Assembly (NCBI GenBank): GCA_018657495.1
Contig: JABHXA010000008.1
Location: 1 to 64,000 of the forward strand
DNA from: Fidelibacterota bacterium
GTDB lineage: Bacteria > Fidelibacterota > Marinisomatia > SCGC-AAA003-L08 > JACNLC01
Direction of reading: 5' to 3'
Length of the DNA stretch: 64,000 nt
In this document: piece after piece, positions 36,040 through 45,375 of the stretch
Position numbering within the stretch: the stretch's first letter is position 1
How the letters are laid out: every line of letters starts with the position of its first letter
Made by a program: the position numbers and the translations under genes
The notes under the pieces: generated by a model
The model's database searches: none
Seen by the model: only the letters and a program-made list of their open reading frames with translations
Told to the model about the DNA's origin: nothing

Positions 36040-37425
36040 GTGAACAGCAGATTTTCAATAAGACATAAACTGATTCTGATAATTATGTCAGTGACATTTT
36101 CTTCAGTAATATCAGGTTTCATATTATTTACATATTATTATGTCAAATCCTATAAGACCAATATTGAGGAGAGTACAAAGCTGGAAGCATTAATTATGGG
36201 TCAATTATGTAAACCGGAATTATTGGCCCAGGATAGATCCCAGGTAAAAGATCATGTTTTAAATTTGGAAATATTTCCAAATATTAGATTGTGTAAAGTA
36301 TTCGATGAAAAAGGTCTGGAAATTGCCAGATATGGCAATTTTGGTGATGCAGGGATTGTAGAAAACCATCAGATTCAAAATGTAATGTCCAGATTTATTA
36401 ACGACAATCTACACGTTATGATGCCAATTAATAATAGTGGCACAATTATTGGTGCAATATATATCATAAAAGAGATTACACCAATCAGGAATCAGATAAG
36501 ACAACATTTGGTAACCATGGTGTTAGTGTTAGGGGTTATCTTGACAATTTCTCTAATAGTCGCAATCAGGATGCAAAAGGAGATATCCAAACCAATACTT
36601 TTACTAAAAAACGCCGTAGAAGACTTAACGAAAACATCAAATTTTAAAATCACCATAAGAAAACGATATGATGATGATATAGGAGACTTGGTGGATGGGT
36701 TCAATCTTATGGTTGAACAACTGGATAACAGGCAGAAAAATCAGCAACGAATTACTGAATCACTCACATTAAATCAAAAACGTTACGAATTATTATTCGA
36801 AGAATCACCAATTGGATTGTGGGAAGAAGATTTTACTGATTTAATAGAATTTTATTCAATACTCAAAAAGTCAGGGGTGAAGGATTTCAGAGCCTATTTT
36901 ATTGAAAATCCTGAGAAGGTATTGATTTGCCTCAGTAAAATTAAAGTATTGAATGTAAATAAATCGGCACTAAAATTATTTGGGTTAAAGAAAAAAGATG
37001 AAATGATTGGAGAACTCATCAAAACCAGTAGATCTGAAATATCAGAAAGATATATTGATGAACTGGTTGCTATTGCTGATGGGAAGACAAATTTTGATTT
37101 TGAAATAAAAACTGCAACAAAAAAACAACGGATTGAATACATTCATATTTGGTTCAATTTTGGTAGGCTGCCGAATCAGAACATTGATTATGCAAGAGTC
37201 ATTGTTGCTGCAAGTGATATTACTGACCGCAAAAACATTGAATATCGTCAAAAACGACTAAAGGAAAAACTTGAAAAGGATGCGTCAGAAATAAATAAGA
37301 CCCTGAAGGAAAAAAACGAGAGGCTAGAAGGGTATATGAAACTTTTTACCGGACGGGAGTACCGTATTAAAGAATTGAGAGATGAGGTTAAAGAACTAAG
37401 GAGAAAACTAAGCGAATTAAATTAG
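36040..37425 (+). CDS. Membrane sensor with CHASE8-like, HAMP and PAS domains, no output domain
   Basis: A transmembrane helix (about 10-30) leads into a periplasmic region like CHASE8 (about 32-155), a second helix (about 158-178), a HAMP linker (about 180-235), one PAS domain (about 248-400) and a terminal coiled coil with GREYRIKELRDEVKELRRKL. There is no kinase, cyclase or methyl-acceptor module. The start is GTG 36040, since the frame is closed just upstream. The PAS opening YELLFEESPIGLWEEDFTDL is nearly the same as in a PAS of the next gene's kinase, so it probably hands its signal to that protein. A histidine-kinase core may have been lost or split off. Confidence 0.8.
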   Translation: MNSRFSIRHKLILIIMSVTFSSVISGFILFTYYYVKSYKTNIEESTKLEALIMGQLCKPELLAQDRSQVKDHVLNLEIFPNIRLCKVFDEKGLEIARYGNFGDAGIVENHQIQNVMSRFINDNLHVMMPINNSGTIIGAIYIIKEITPIRNQIRQHLVTMVLVLGVILTISLIVAIRMQKEISKPILLLKNAVEDLTKTSNFKITIRKRYDDDIGDLVDGFNLMVEQLDNRQKNQQRITESLTLNQKRYELLFEESPIGLWEEDFTDLIEFYSILKKSGVKDFRAYFIENPEKVLICLSKIKVLNVNKSALKLFGLKKKDEMIGELIKTSRSEISERYIDELVAIADGKTNFDFEIKTATKKQRIEYIHIWFNFGRLPNQNIDYARVIVAASDITDRKNIEYRQKRLKEKLEKDASEINKTLKEKNERLEGYMKLFTGREYRIKELRDEVKELRRKLSELN

Positions 37426-37456
37426 CCATGCGTGTATCGACCCTAAAAGAGGAAGA

Positions 37457-40400
37457 ATGAAAATAAACCAGGCCATATTGTTTGGTAAAATCGATATTTC
37501 ACTCTACACTATAAAAACAGTTTTAGAGGCACATCGATTTACTTTAAGCATATCCAGTCAATTATATCCCTACCCCCACAAATTTAATGAGGATGATATT
37601 AAATTATTTATTATAAGTAGCTCATTCTCCATTGAAAAAATAATAAAATTCGTATCCATTACTAAAAAATACAAGCTAAAACCAGTCCTGCTCTTACTGC
37701 TTCGGGATATTGAAGATAAACCGAAATTTAAAAAAATATCAAGTCAGTTTTATGATGTGATTCCTTCTTCCTCTGATCAACAAGAGACAGATGTCATAAT
37801 TAGAAATATATCCGAATTAATTCAATTAAAATTGGGATCATGGAAATCTAAACAAATAAATAGAAATGATATTCAGATATTCAATGATGAGATGCTAAAT
37901 CAATCCCAGAAGATTGCCCATATTGGTGGCTGGCATCTGGATGTTGAAACGAATTCCTTATTTTGGACAGATGAACTTTATAGAATATTTGGATTAAATC
38001 CTCAGGAAATTGAACCGGAATACAAATTATTTTTGTCCCTCCTTCCAGAAAATGACCGGGAAATCATTGATAACTATTATCAGAAATGTTTAAGTGAATA
38101 CAAGGATTTTCATTTGGTGCATCAAGTGGTTAGGTCTGACGGATCAAGAAGAATTGTGCACCAAAAGGCAAACCATATTATTGGTGAAAATAGTAAACGA
38201 GTATATGCTTTTGGTACCGTCCATGATATCACTGATACCATCAGCTCGCATACTGAATTGAGAGAAATCTCTGGTAGATATAAAGCATTATTTCAACTGA
38301 GCCCAAGTGGAATTCTTATTGAAGATTCAGACGGCAAAATTATTGATATTAACCAATCTTTTTGTGAATCACTGGGATACACATACAAAGAACTCGTAGG
38401 GAAAAATGTTAGAATGATTGTAGACCCCAGCATTTCTGGTAAAGTCTCCGAAAATATCAACAAAATTCTCAACGGGGAAAAACTAAAGCATGTTGTCAAA
38501 TCTATAAAAAGAGACGGCTCAATTTGTAATATGGAATTGAGAGAAGCTCCATTGACATTAGCTGATGGACGCCCAGGCATTATTAGCACTGCCCATGATA
38601 TTACCGATCGAGTCCATGCTGAAGAATCAACTCGAATTCAATTGAGTAATATTGAGTTTTTAGTCAGCACATCAATGGAATTGGTGAATCTTCCCCTTGA
38701 AACAGATATCTTTGAATTCCTTGGTGATAAAATATACCAGCTCGAAAATGAGAGCCTTATAATCATCTCTGAATATAATCAGGAATCAAGAAAATTAAAG
38801 ATTCGTACTGTAAAAGGACTGGCTAAGTCTTACCATGATATTCTTAAAATGAACAATATCAGCGATGTTGAATTTGAATCTTCAGTCGACAAAAAATTTA
38901 ATTTACAGAATGGTAAACTCATTCGGCTGCCCCATGATTTGAAATTAGTGACATCAAATAAAACGAGTGATGAATTCAGTAATCAAATATCCAAACTTGT
39001 GAATACTCACGATATTTATTCTATGGATTTTATATGGGGTGAAGAACCATTTGGCAATCTAATGATTATAATACCTGGCGGTAAAAAAATAACACATAAT
39101 CAGGTTATTCAGGCGGTATTACGACAAGTCTCTATTGTGATGAAAAATAGAAAATACCAGCTAATACTTGTTGAAAAACAGGAGATATATAATCGTGCTG
39201 TTATCAGCGGAAAAGTAGGTGTCTGGGAATTAAACATCGAAACAAAATCTATGTATATTGATCCAAATCTAAAACACATGCTTGGTTATGATGATAAAGA
39301 TATTGAGAATAAATTGTCAGAATGGATAAAACATATTCATCAAGACGATCAGGATAGATTCTGTGAAAATATAAATGGATACATTGCAAACGAAGGATCC
39401 GGTTATGTAGACGAAGTACAAATGGTACATAACGATAAATCTATCAGGTGGTACTTATTCAGGGGCCGATCGGTTCAGGATGAGGATGGTATTTTCAGAC
39501 ATATAACCGGTACCGCAATTGATATAACTGAAAAAAAGCTAACCGATGAAAAATTAATGACCGAAGAGTCAAGATATCGAGATCTATACAAAATGGTTCG
39601 GTCGATTTCAGATAATATCCCTGATATGATATTGGTAAAAAACCTGGAAGGTGTGATTTCCTTCACAAATAAAGCAATGTCCGATCATCTATTATTTACT
39701 AAAACGCCATTTGAATCTGAAGGCAAGTTGCTACATTCGATAATTGATCAGGAAAAAGAAAAACATGGGGATAACGCGAACTGGTTCACTATTGATTTAG
39801 ACTGGCAGAAAAATGATGTAAGTACTTTAGAACGAAAGTTACATACCAGAAATTCTGAACTGGGAAATATTCGAGGAAAATTTGTTTACCTGGATGCCTA
39901 TCGTGTACCAATTTGGGATGATGACGGAAAACTTACAAGTTTGCTGTACTGTGCGAGAGATATTACCGAAAAGCATAAAATTGAACAGGAATTGTTGAAA
40001 AAAAATATCGATCTCGAAAATAGTGAACAAAGATATAAATCACTTTTTGAAGAATCCCCTATACCGTTGTGGGAAGAGGATTTCTCCGAATTAATGAATC
40101 ATTTTGAACGACTCTCAGAAACTGGTATAAATGATTTTGAATCTTACTTCCTCAAAAATCCTCAAGCGGTAAATGACTGCAGATCGATGATTAAAATTAC
40201 TGATGTTAATAAATCTGTGTTGCGTCTATATCATGCTGAAAGTAAATCACAATTACGTGATGAATTATCTAAAACAAACACTAGTGACAGTCATAATGTT
40301 TACATTGAGGAATTTGTATCTTTGTCAATAGGTAACTCAGTATTTGAAGGTGAATCAACTATAAAAACTTTATCCGGTGACATTCGAATTATCAATTTAA

Positions 40401-42106
40401 AGTTGAGTATAAGTAAAACTTCCTCCCATGAAAAAGATTATCGAAAAGTCCTGGTGGCTACAATAGATATAACCGATAAAAAGCTTGCCCTAAAAGAACT
40501 TTTTGAAAGCCGCCAGCTGAGCAAAGCAATAATTGATGGTTCGCCAATTGGAATAACTGCCAGAGATAGGTTTGGTACTTTGCTGAGTGCCAACGATGCC
40601 TGGTTGAATATATTTGGATATAATCGTACGGAAATTCAAAAATTATATTCACAGAGACAAAAATTAAGTTTTGATGAGAGGGATAATTACCTTGGATCAT
40701 GGGTGGAGGAAGTAAGGCAGATATATGAAAAAGGAGGAGATTTAACGATCTCTGAACTTAAACTTCTTAAACCAAAGGAAGGCAAAGCAATTTGGATTTC
40801 ACAGCGCTTCAAGGGTATTTTGGATGAGTCAGGTAATGTGGATAAAATAATTGTCATGACAACGGACATTACTAAAATGAAAGAAGATAATTTGCTCCTG
40901 CAAAAAAACGAAATTAGAATTCAGACTATTCTAAGACAGGCTCCAAATGCTATATTTGTATTTAATGGTGATGGACAAATTATGAAAGCCAATAATAAAG
41001 CTTGTGACTATTTAGGTTATTCTGAGTTAGAATTGTTGGAAAAGAGTTTTGATGAGATCAATAGACGAATCAATAAACCGGGTGCATTCTCAAAATGGAA
41101 ATATCTTCAGTCTAAATCCCCAACGGTTATTCAAAATACCTATATAAGAAAAGACGGTTCAGAATTTGAATCCGAAACCAGTCTCGGTTCTTTGCAAGTT
41201 GATAAGGAAGAATTATTTCTTGGAATCTCAATAGATATTACTGAACGGTTGAATATTGAAGAGGAACGAAAAAATATAAGGGAGAGATTAGAAAAAGCAG
41301 TAAAGGAGAGGACACACGAGCTTGAGAAAATCACCGACGCATTGACCTTGATGGCAGAAGACAGTAAAGAGACTGGAGAATCACTAAAAAGAGCAAATAA
41401 AAGTCTTGAATCGACAAATAAAGAGCTTGAAGCTTTTTCATACTCAGTGTCGCACGATTTAAGAGAGCCACTTCGTCATATAAAATCTTTCAGCCACATT
41501 ATCCAGGATGATCATTCTGATAACTTAAATGAAGATGCGTTGGATAATCTCAGTCGCATTATTAATGCCACAAATAAAATGTCACAATCTATTGATGACT
41601 TATTGTATTTGTCAAAATTGAGCAAACATCAATTGGAACTCAAAAAAGTCGATTTAAGCAAGATTGCAAATTTTATACTTAAAGATTTTCAACAAAGAGA
41701 TAAAAAAAGAAAAGTTGAATTGGATATCCAATCAGATGTCATAGTTCTTGCCGATAATAAGCTTATAAGAGCAATGATGCTGAATCTGCTTGAAAATGCC
41801 TGGAAATTCACATCAAAAACTGATTCCGCAAAAATAAGTTTTGGACTTTTACCTGGAAAAAAGAATAAAAATGGCGAAGTAATCAAACAAAATATTTATT
41901 ATGTAAAAGATAATGGCGTTGGATTCGATCAAAGTGAAAAGGATAATCTATTTTTAGTATTTAACAGATTGCACAGCGCCAGGGATTTTCCCGGGACAGG
42001 AATAGGACTTGCCACTGTGCAAAGAGTTATAAATCGGCATGGCGGTCAAATTTGGGCAGATGGTGAGATAAACAATGGCGCTTCATTCTATTTTGAACTG
42101 AGGTAG
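37457..42106 (+). CDS. Multi-PAS sensor histidine kinase (1549 aa)
   Basis: This is a soluble giant kinase. Residues 1-125 look like a degenerate receiver domain. About seven PAS/PAC units follow (roughly 150-265, 275-395, 580-690, 705-845, 862-1015, 1022-1140, 1150-1265), with a GAF-like stretch (about 400-570) between the second and third. The transmitter has HisKA with phospho-acceptor His1333 in SVSHDLREPLRHI and a HATPase with MLNLLENAWKFT, VKDNGVGFD and GTGIGLATVQRVINRHGG, the form seen in phytochrome-like kinases. PAS 862-1015 matches the PAS of the upstream sensor. Redox, light or small-ligand sensing is possible; no chromophore Cys is obvious. Confidence 0.9.
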   Translation: MKINQAILFGKIDISLYTIKTVLEAHRFTLSISSQLYPYPHKFNEDDIKLFIISSSFSIEKIIKFVSITKKYKLKPVLLLLLRDIEDKPKFKKISSQFYDVIPSSSDQQETDVIIRNISELIQLKLGSWKSKQINRNDIQIFNDEMLNQSQKIAHIGGWHLDVETNSLFWTDELYRIFGLNPQEIEPEYKLFLSLLPENDREIIDNYYQKCLSEYKDFHLVHQVVRSDGSRRIVHQKANHIIGENSKRVYAFGTVHDITDTISSHTELREISGRYKALFQLSPSGILIEDSDGKIIDINQSFCESLGYTYKELVGKNVRMIVDPSISGKVSENINKILNGEKLKHVVKSIKRDGSICNMELREAPLTLADGRPGIISTAHDITDRVHAEESTRIQLSNIEFLVSTSMELVNLPLETDIFEFLGDKIYQLENESLIIISEYNQESRKLKIRTVKGLAKSYHDILKMNNISDVEFESSVDKKFNLQNGKLIRLPHDLKLVTSNKTSDEFSNQISKLVNTHDIYSMDFIWGEEPFGNLMIIIPGGKKITHNQVIQAVLRQVSIVMKNRKYQLILVEKQEIYNRAVISGKVGVWELNIETKSMYIDPNLKHMLGYDDKDIENKLSEWIKHIHQDDQDRFCENINGYIANEGSGYVDEVQMVHNDKSIRWYLFRGRSVQDEDGIFRHITGTAIDITEKKLTDEKLMTEESRYRDLYKMVRSISDNIPDMILVKNLEGVISFTNKAMSDHLLFTKTPFESEGKLLHSIIDQEKEKHGDNANWFTIDLDWQKNDVSTLERKLHTRNSELGNIRGKFVYLDAYRVPIWDDDGKLTSLLYCARDITEKHKIEQELLKKNIDLENSEQRYKSLFEESPIPLWEEDFSELMNHFERLSETGINDFESYFLKNPQAVNDCRSMIKITDVNKSVLRLYHAESKSQLRDELSKTNTSDSHNVYIEEFVSLSIGNSVFEGESTIKTLSGDIRIINLKLSISKTSSHEKDYRKVLVATIDITDKKLALKELFESRQLSKAIIDGSPIGITARDRFGTLLSANDAWLNIFGYNRTEIQKLYSQRQKLSFDERDNYLGSWVEEVRQIYEKGGDLTISELKLLKPKEGKAIWISQRFKGILDESGNVDKIIVMTTDITKMKEDNLLLQKNEIRIQTILRQAPNAIFVFNGDGQIMKANNKACDYLGYSELELLEKSFDEINRRINKPGAFSKWKYLQSKSPTVIQNTYIRKDGSEFESETSLGSLQVDKEELFLGISIDITERLNIEEERKNIRERLEKAVKERTHELEKITDALTLMAEDSKETGESLKRANKSLESTNKELEAFSYSVSHDLREPLRHIKSFSHIIQDDHSDNLNEDALDNLSRIINATNKMSQSIDDLLYLSKLSKHQLELKKVDLSKIANFILKDFQQRDKKRKVELDIQSDVIVLADNKLIRAMMLNLLENAWKFTSKTDSAKISFGLLPGKKNKNGEVIKQNIYYVKDNGVGFDQSEKDNLFLVFNRLHSARDFPGTGIGLATVQRVINRHGGQIWADGEINNGASFYFELR

Positions 42107-42185
42107 AAACTAAACACTGTATATATGAATAGATTCCAGTCAAAATATGTTGAAAATTATGATCCGAAAGGATGAGTATAATTCT

Positions 42186-44567
42186 ATGAAAAAAATATTT
42201 ATTCTAATTGTCGATGATTCAGTTGATGATTATCAGCTTGTAGTTCGTCAGTTAAAGCAGGCTGGATTTGATATAATTTCAAAAAGGATTGATAACGCAT
42301 CCGAGTTTGAATCTTCATTGGAAGAAAACAAGTGGCAGGTTATATTGTGTGATTATGTGATACCGGGTTTTGGTGGAATGGAAGCACTTAATATCTATAA
42401 AGAAAAAAAAGTAGACATTCCATTTATAATTATTACTGGAAATATTAATGATCAGTTAGCTGTGGCAGCAATGCACGAAGGGGCTCATGATTATTTAATG
42501 AAAGATAATCTTGATCGGCTGGCCCCAGTCATTGAGAGAGAGCTACTGGAGTTCAATAATCGGGAAAGAGCCTCCAAGGCGGAACGAAACCTGGAGTTGA
42601 GCGAAAATAAGTTCAAAAATTATATTAATCATGCACCTGATGCCATTTTTGTTACAAATTCTAAGGGATTTATATCTGAAGTCAACCCGACTGCTTGCAC
42701 AATGACAGGTCATACTTATCTCGAATTATTAAACACCCAAATATTTGACCTGTATGTATCAGAAAATAAAAACATAGTTGCTCAACAGTTAAAGACAACT
42801 CTTGAGAAAGGCAAATATTCTGGTGAGACACAGTTCATAAAAAAAGATACTACTGTTGGATGGTGGCACATTGATGCAGTGAAAATGACAAGTAACAAGA
42901 TGTTATTTTTTTTCAATGATATTACAAAAAGGAAACAGGCAGAAAAATTAGAGAAAGCAGTATATGATATATCCGAGGCGGCTCATAGTGCCGGGAGTCT
43001 GAAAGAATTATATTATACAGTTCACAATATTGTTAAAAGTGTCATGCCTGCTGATAGCTTTTTTATTGCTCTTTATAACAAAGATTTGAATATTGTCACC
43101 TTTCCATATAATACAGACGAGAAAGATAGTAAACCTGTTCAGAGAGAGAGGGGAAAAGGCCTGACTGAATATGTCCTTTCATCTGGAAAAACATTCTTTG
43201 GTACGAAGATAAAAGTAAAAAAGTTAATGGTTAGGAAAGAAGTTGAGCAATTTGGAGAACCAGCGAAAATCTGGCTTGGAGTTCCTTTAAAAATTAACAA
43301 TGTAGCGATAGGTGTTATGGCTGTACAACATTATACAAATCCGAATATCTATACTAAAAAAGATATTAAGATAATGGAATATGTCAGCAGTCAGGTTGCT
43401 ATTGCCATTGAAAGAAAAAGATCTGAGATTCAGATAAAAGAAGAAAAAGACAGAGCAAAACTTTATCTTGATATCGCCGTGGTTATGTTAATTGCTCTTG
43501 ATCGAAATGGGAAAATAATACTCGTAAATAAAATGACACTGGAACTACTAAAATATGAGGAAAATGAACTACTTGGCAAAAATTGGTTTGAGGTTTGTGT
43601 GTCATCCAAGGAGCGAGATACTGTAGAAAATCGTTTTCATCAAATCATGAAAGGGAAACGTAAGCCTTCTACTGAATTTGAAAATACTGTGCTCACAAGT
43701 AAAGGCAGATCTCGAACTATAGTATGGAATACTGAAGTTTTACGGGATGAAAAAGGAGAGATTAACGGTTTACTAAGCTCGGGAAAAGATATTACGCAAA
43801 AATTAAGAAACGAGAAAAAGAACAAAGAATTATCAGCTCAGTTAATTCAGAGCCAAAAACTTGAATCAATCGGAACACTTGCAAGTGGAGTTGCTCATGA
43901 AATTAATAATCCGTTGACAGTAATTATAAATTATGCCGAGATGATGATGGCCTATGAGAATCTTGATGAGAAACTGAATAAATGGGTGAAAGAGATTATA
44001 AAAGAAGGATACAGGGTAGCCCAGATTGTCAAGAGTCTATTGGCATTTTCAAAGGCTGAAGTTGGATTCTTTAGTAGAACAACTCTAAAAAGTATTGTTG
44101 ATTCATCTATATCATTGGTAGACTCGGTTCTTTTCAGTGAGCAAATCCTCTGTACTATTGATATCGCTGAGAATTTGGAAGAAATTCAATGTCAGGGACA
44201 GCAGATACAACAAGTAATTATGAATCTAATAACCAACGCACGCTACGAATTGAATCAAAAATTTCCCAGCTGGGATGATAATAAAAGAATCCATATTATC
44301 GTTAGACCGTTTAAAAGGAAAAATGTAAAGTGGCAAAGATTAACGATAGAAGATTTTGGACCAGGGATTTCTGAGGAAACTCAAAAGAGAATTTTTGAAC
44401 CCTTTTATTCGACAAAACCTGCCGATAGTGGGACTGGATTAGGTCTAGCAGTAAGTTATGGAATTATCCGTGAGCATAATGGCAAATTATGGGTGGAAAG
44501 CGAAATAGGGAAATATACCAGATTCCATGTGGAATTGCCGGTTGATAATGAAGATTTAGAGTATTAA
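42186..44567 (+). CDS. Receiver-PAS-GAF-PAS histidine kinase
   Basis: A cytoplasmic hybrid with the receiver at the N-terminus: IFILIVDDSVDDY, phospho-acceptor Asp56 in ILCDYVIPG, and the IIITG and YLMKD switch residues. Next come PAS (about 150-260), GAF (about 270-415), a second PAS (about 425-545) and a transmitter with His571 in SGVAHEINNPLTVI, MNLITNARYEL, EDFGPGISEETQKRIFEPFYSTKP and GTGLGLAVSYGI. ATG 42186 (MKKIFILIVDDS) gives the usual receiver start; ATG 42147 would add 13 residues. With the two upstream sensors it makes a signalling trio in which the multi-PAS kinase could phosphorylate this receiver. No response regulator with DNA-binding output is nearby. Confidence 0.9.
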   Translation: MKKIFILIVDDSVDDYQLVVRQLKQAGFDIISKRIDNASEFESSLEENKWQVILCDYVIPGFGGMEALNIYKEKKVDIPFIIITGNINDQLAVAAMHEGAHDYLMKDNLDRLAPVIERELLEFNNRERASKAERNLELSENKFKNYINHAPDAIFVTNSKGFISEVNPTACTMTGHTYLELLNTQIFDLYVSENKNIVAQQLKTTLEKGKYSGETQFIKKDTTVGWWHIDAVKMTSNKMLFFFNDITKRKQAEKLEKAVYDISEAAHSAGSLKELYYTVHNIVKSVMPADSFFIALYNKDLNIVTFPYNTDEKDSKPVQRERGKGLTEYVLSSGKTFFGTKIKVKKLMVRKEVEQFGEPAKIWLGVPLKINNVAIGVMAVQHYTNPNIYTKKDIKIMEYVSSQVAIAIERKRSEIQIKEEKDRAKLYLDIAVVMLIALDRNGKIILVNKMTLELLKYEENELLGKNWFEVCVSSKERDTVENRFHQIMKGKRKPSTEFENTVLTSKGRSRTIVWNTEVLRDEKGEINGLLSSGKDITQKLRNEKKNKELSAQLIQSQKLESIGTLASGVAHEINNPLTVIINYAEMMMAYENLDEKLNKWVKEIIKEGYRVAQIVKSLLAFSKAEVGFFSRTTLKSIVDSSISLVDSVLFSEQILCTIDIAENLEEIQCQGQQIQQVIMNLITNARYELNQKFPSWDDNKRIHIIVRPFKRKNVKWQRLTIEDFGPGISEETQKRIFEPFYSTKPADSGTGLGLAVSYGIIREHNGKLWVESEIGKYTRFHVELPVDNEDLEY

Positions 44568-44784
44568 CTCTCCAATTAATTGAAAACATAAATAACGCCC
44601 AGCCTGCTGCCAACCGTCTTAATCAATAAATTCTAATATAAATCATAACTGCAGTCACAAAATGAGAGCTGTTAAGGCAATTTAATTTGTGATATTCCAT
44701 CGCATTTCACTATTTTCTCATTCAGATTTGTTAATAAAATTAGTTATCGTTTTATCAATAATATTTATGGAGATTGTACTCAAA

Positions 44785-45318
44785 ATGAAAGATAAAGTTT
44801 TAAAGTTATGGCCGGAGATTGAATGGATTAAGGATGCAGACTTACGCAAACAAACTTTAGATGCATGGATTTTTGCTATTGAGCAAAGTGTCCTCACTCC
44901 TGAAGATCTCGAAGAAATACCTTTTTCATTACTCATTAAAAATTGCAAAGTATCATTTATGAATCATAAACGAACTTGTGTGCAGTTGGCAGTAGATATT
45001 GCCAAACGAATGAAAGATAATTTTGGTGACGAAATCGAAATTGACATGGATATTCTTATTTCGGGAGCTATCCTTATTGACATTGGTAAACTGCTGGAAT
45101 ACAAGATTGAAAATGACACTCTTACAACCAGTAATATGGGTAAAATTGTTCGTCACCCATTTAGTGGATTGGCTATTGCCTATAAATTTAACTTACCTCC
45201 TGAAGTACAGCATATTATCGGTACTCATTCAAAAGAAGGTGATCTCGGTATGAGAACGGTTGAATCAATTATTGTCCATCATGCAGATTTTGTTTCATTT
45301 GAGCCATTCAAAGCCTGA
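44785..45318 (+). CDS. HD-domain-like protein with altered HD motif
   Basis: This protein of about 177 residues starts at ATG 44785 or 44767; the region upstream is hydrophobic read-through without a ribosome site. The helical core resembles HDIG/HD phosphohydrolases: NHKRTCVQLAVDIAKRM, ISGAILIDIGKLLEY, a HPFSGLAIA segment and a late IVHHADFVSFEP. In typical proteins the second block reads LLHDIGK; here the His of the HD pair is Ile (LIDIGK), while later His and Asp residues remain. It may be catalytically altered or bind ligand only. It sits between the sensor kinases and the aconitase-like gene. Confidence 0.75.
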   Translation: MKDKVLKLWPEIEWIKDADLRKQTLDAWIFAIEQSVLTPEDLEEIPFSLLIKNCKVSFMNHKRTCVQLAVDIAKRMKDNFGDEIEIDMDILISGAILIDIGKLLEYKIENDTLTTSNMGKIVRHPFSGLAIAYKFNLPPEVQHIIGTHSKEGDLGMRTVESIIVHHADFVSFEPFKA

Positions 45319-45375
45319 AATAATTCACAGTCTCAGAGAACCAGCCCCAAAAACCACAAGGGAATAATTATTATT

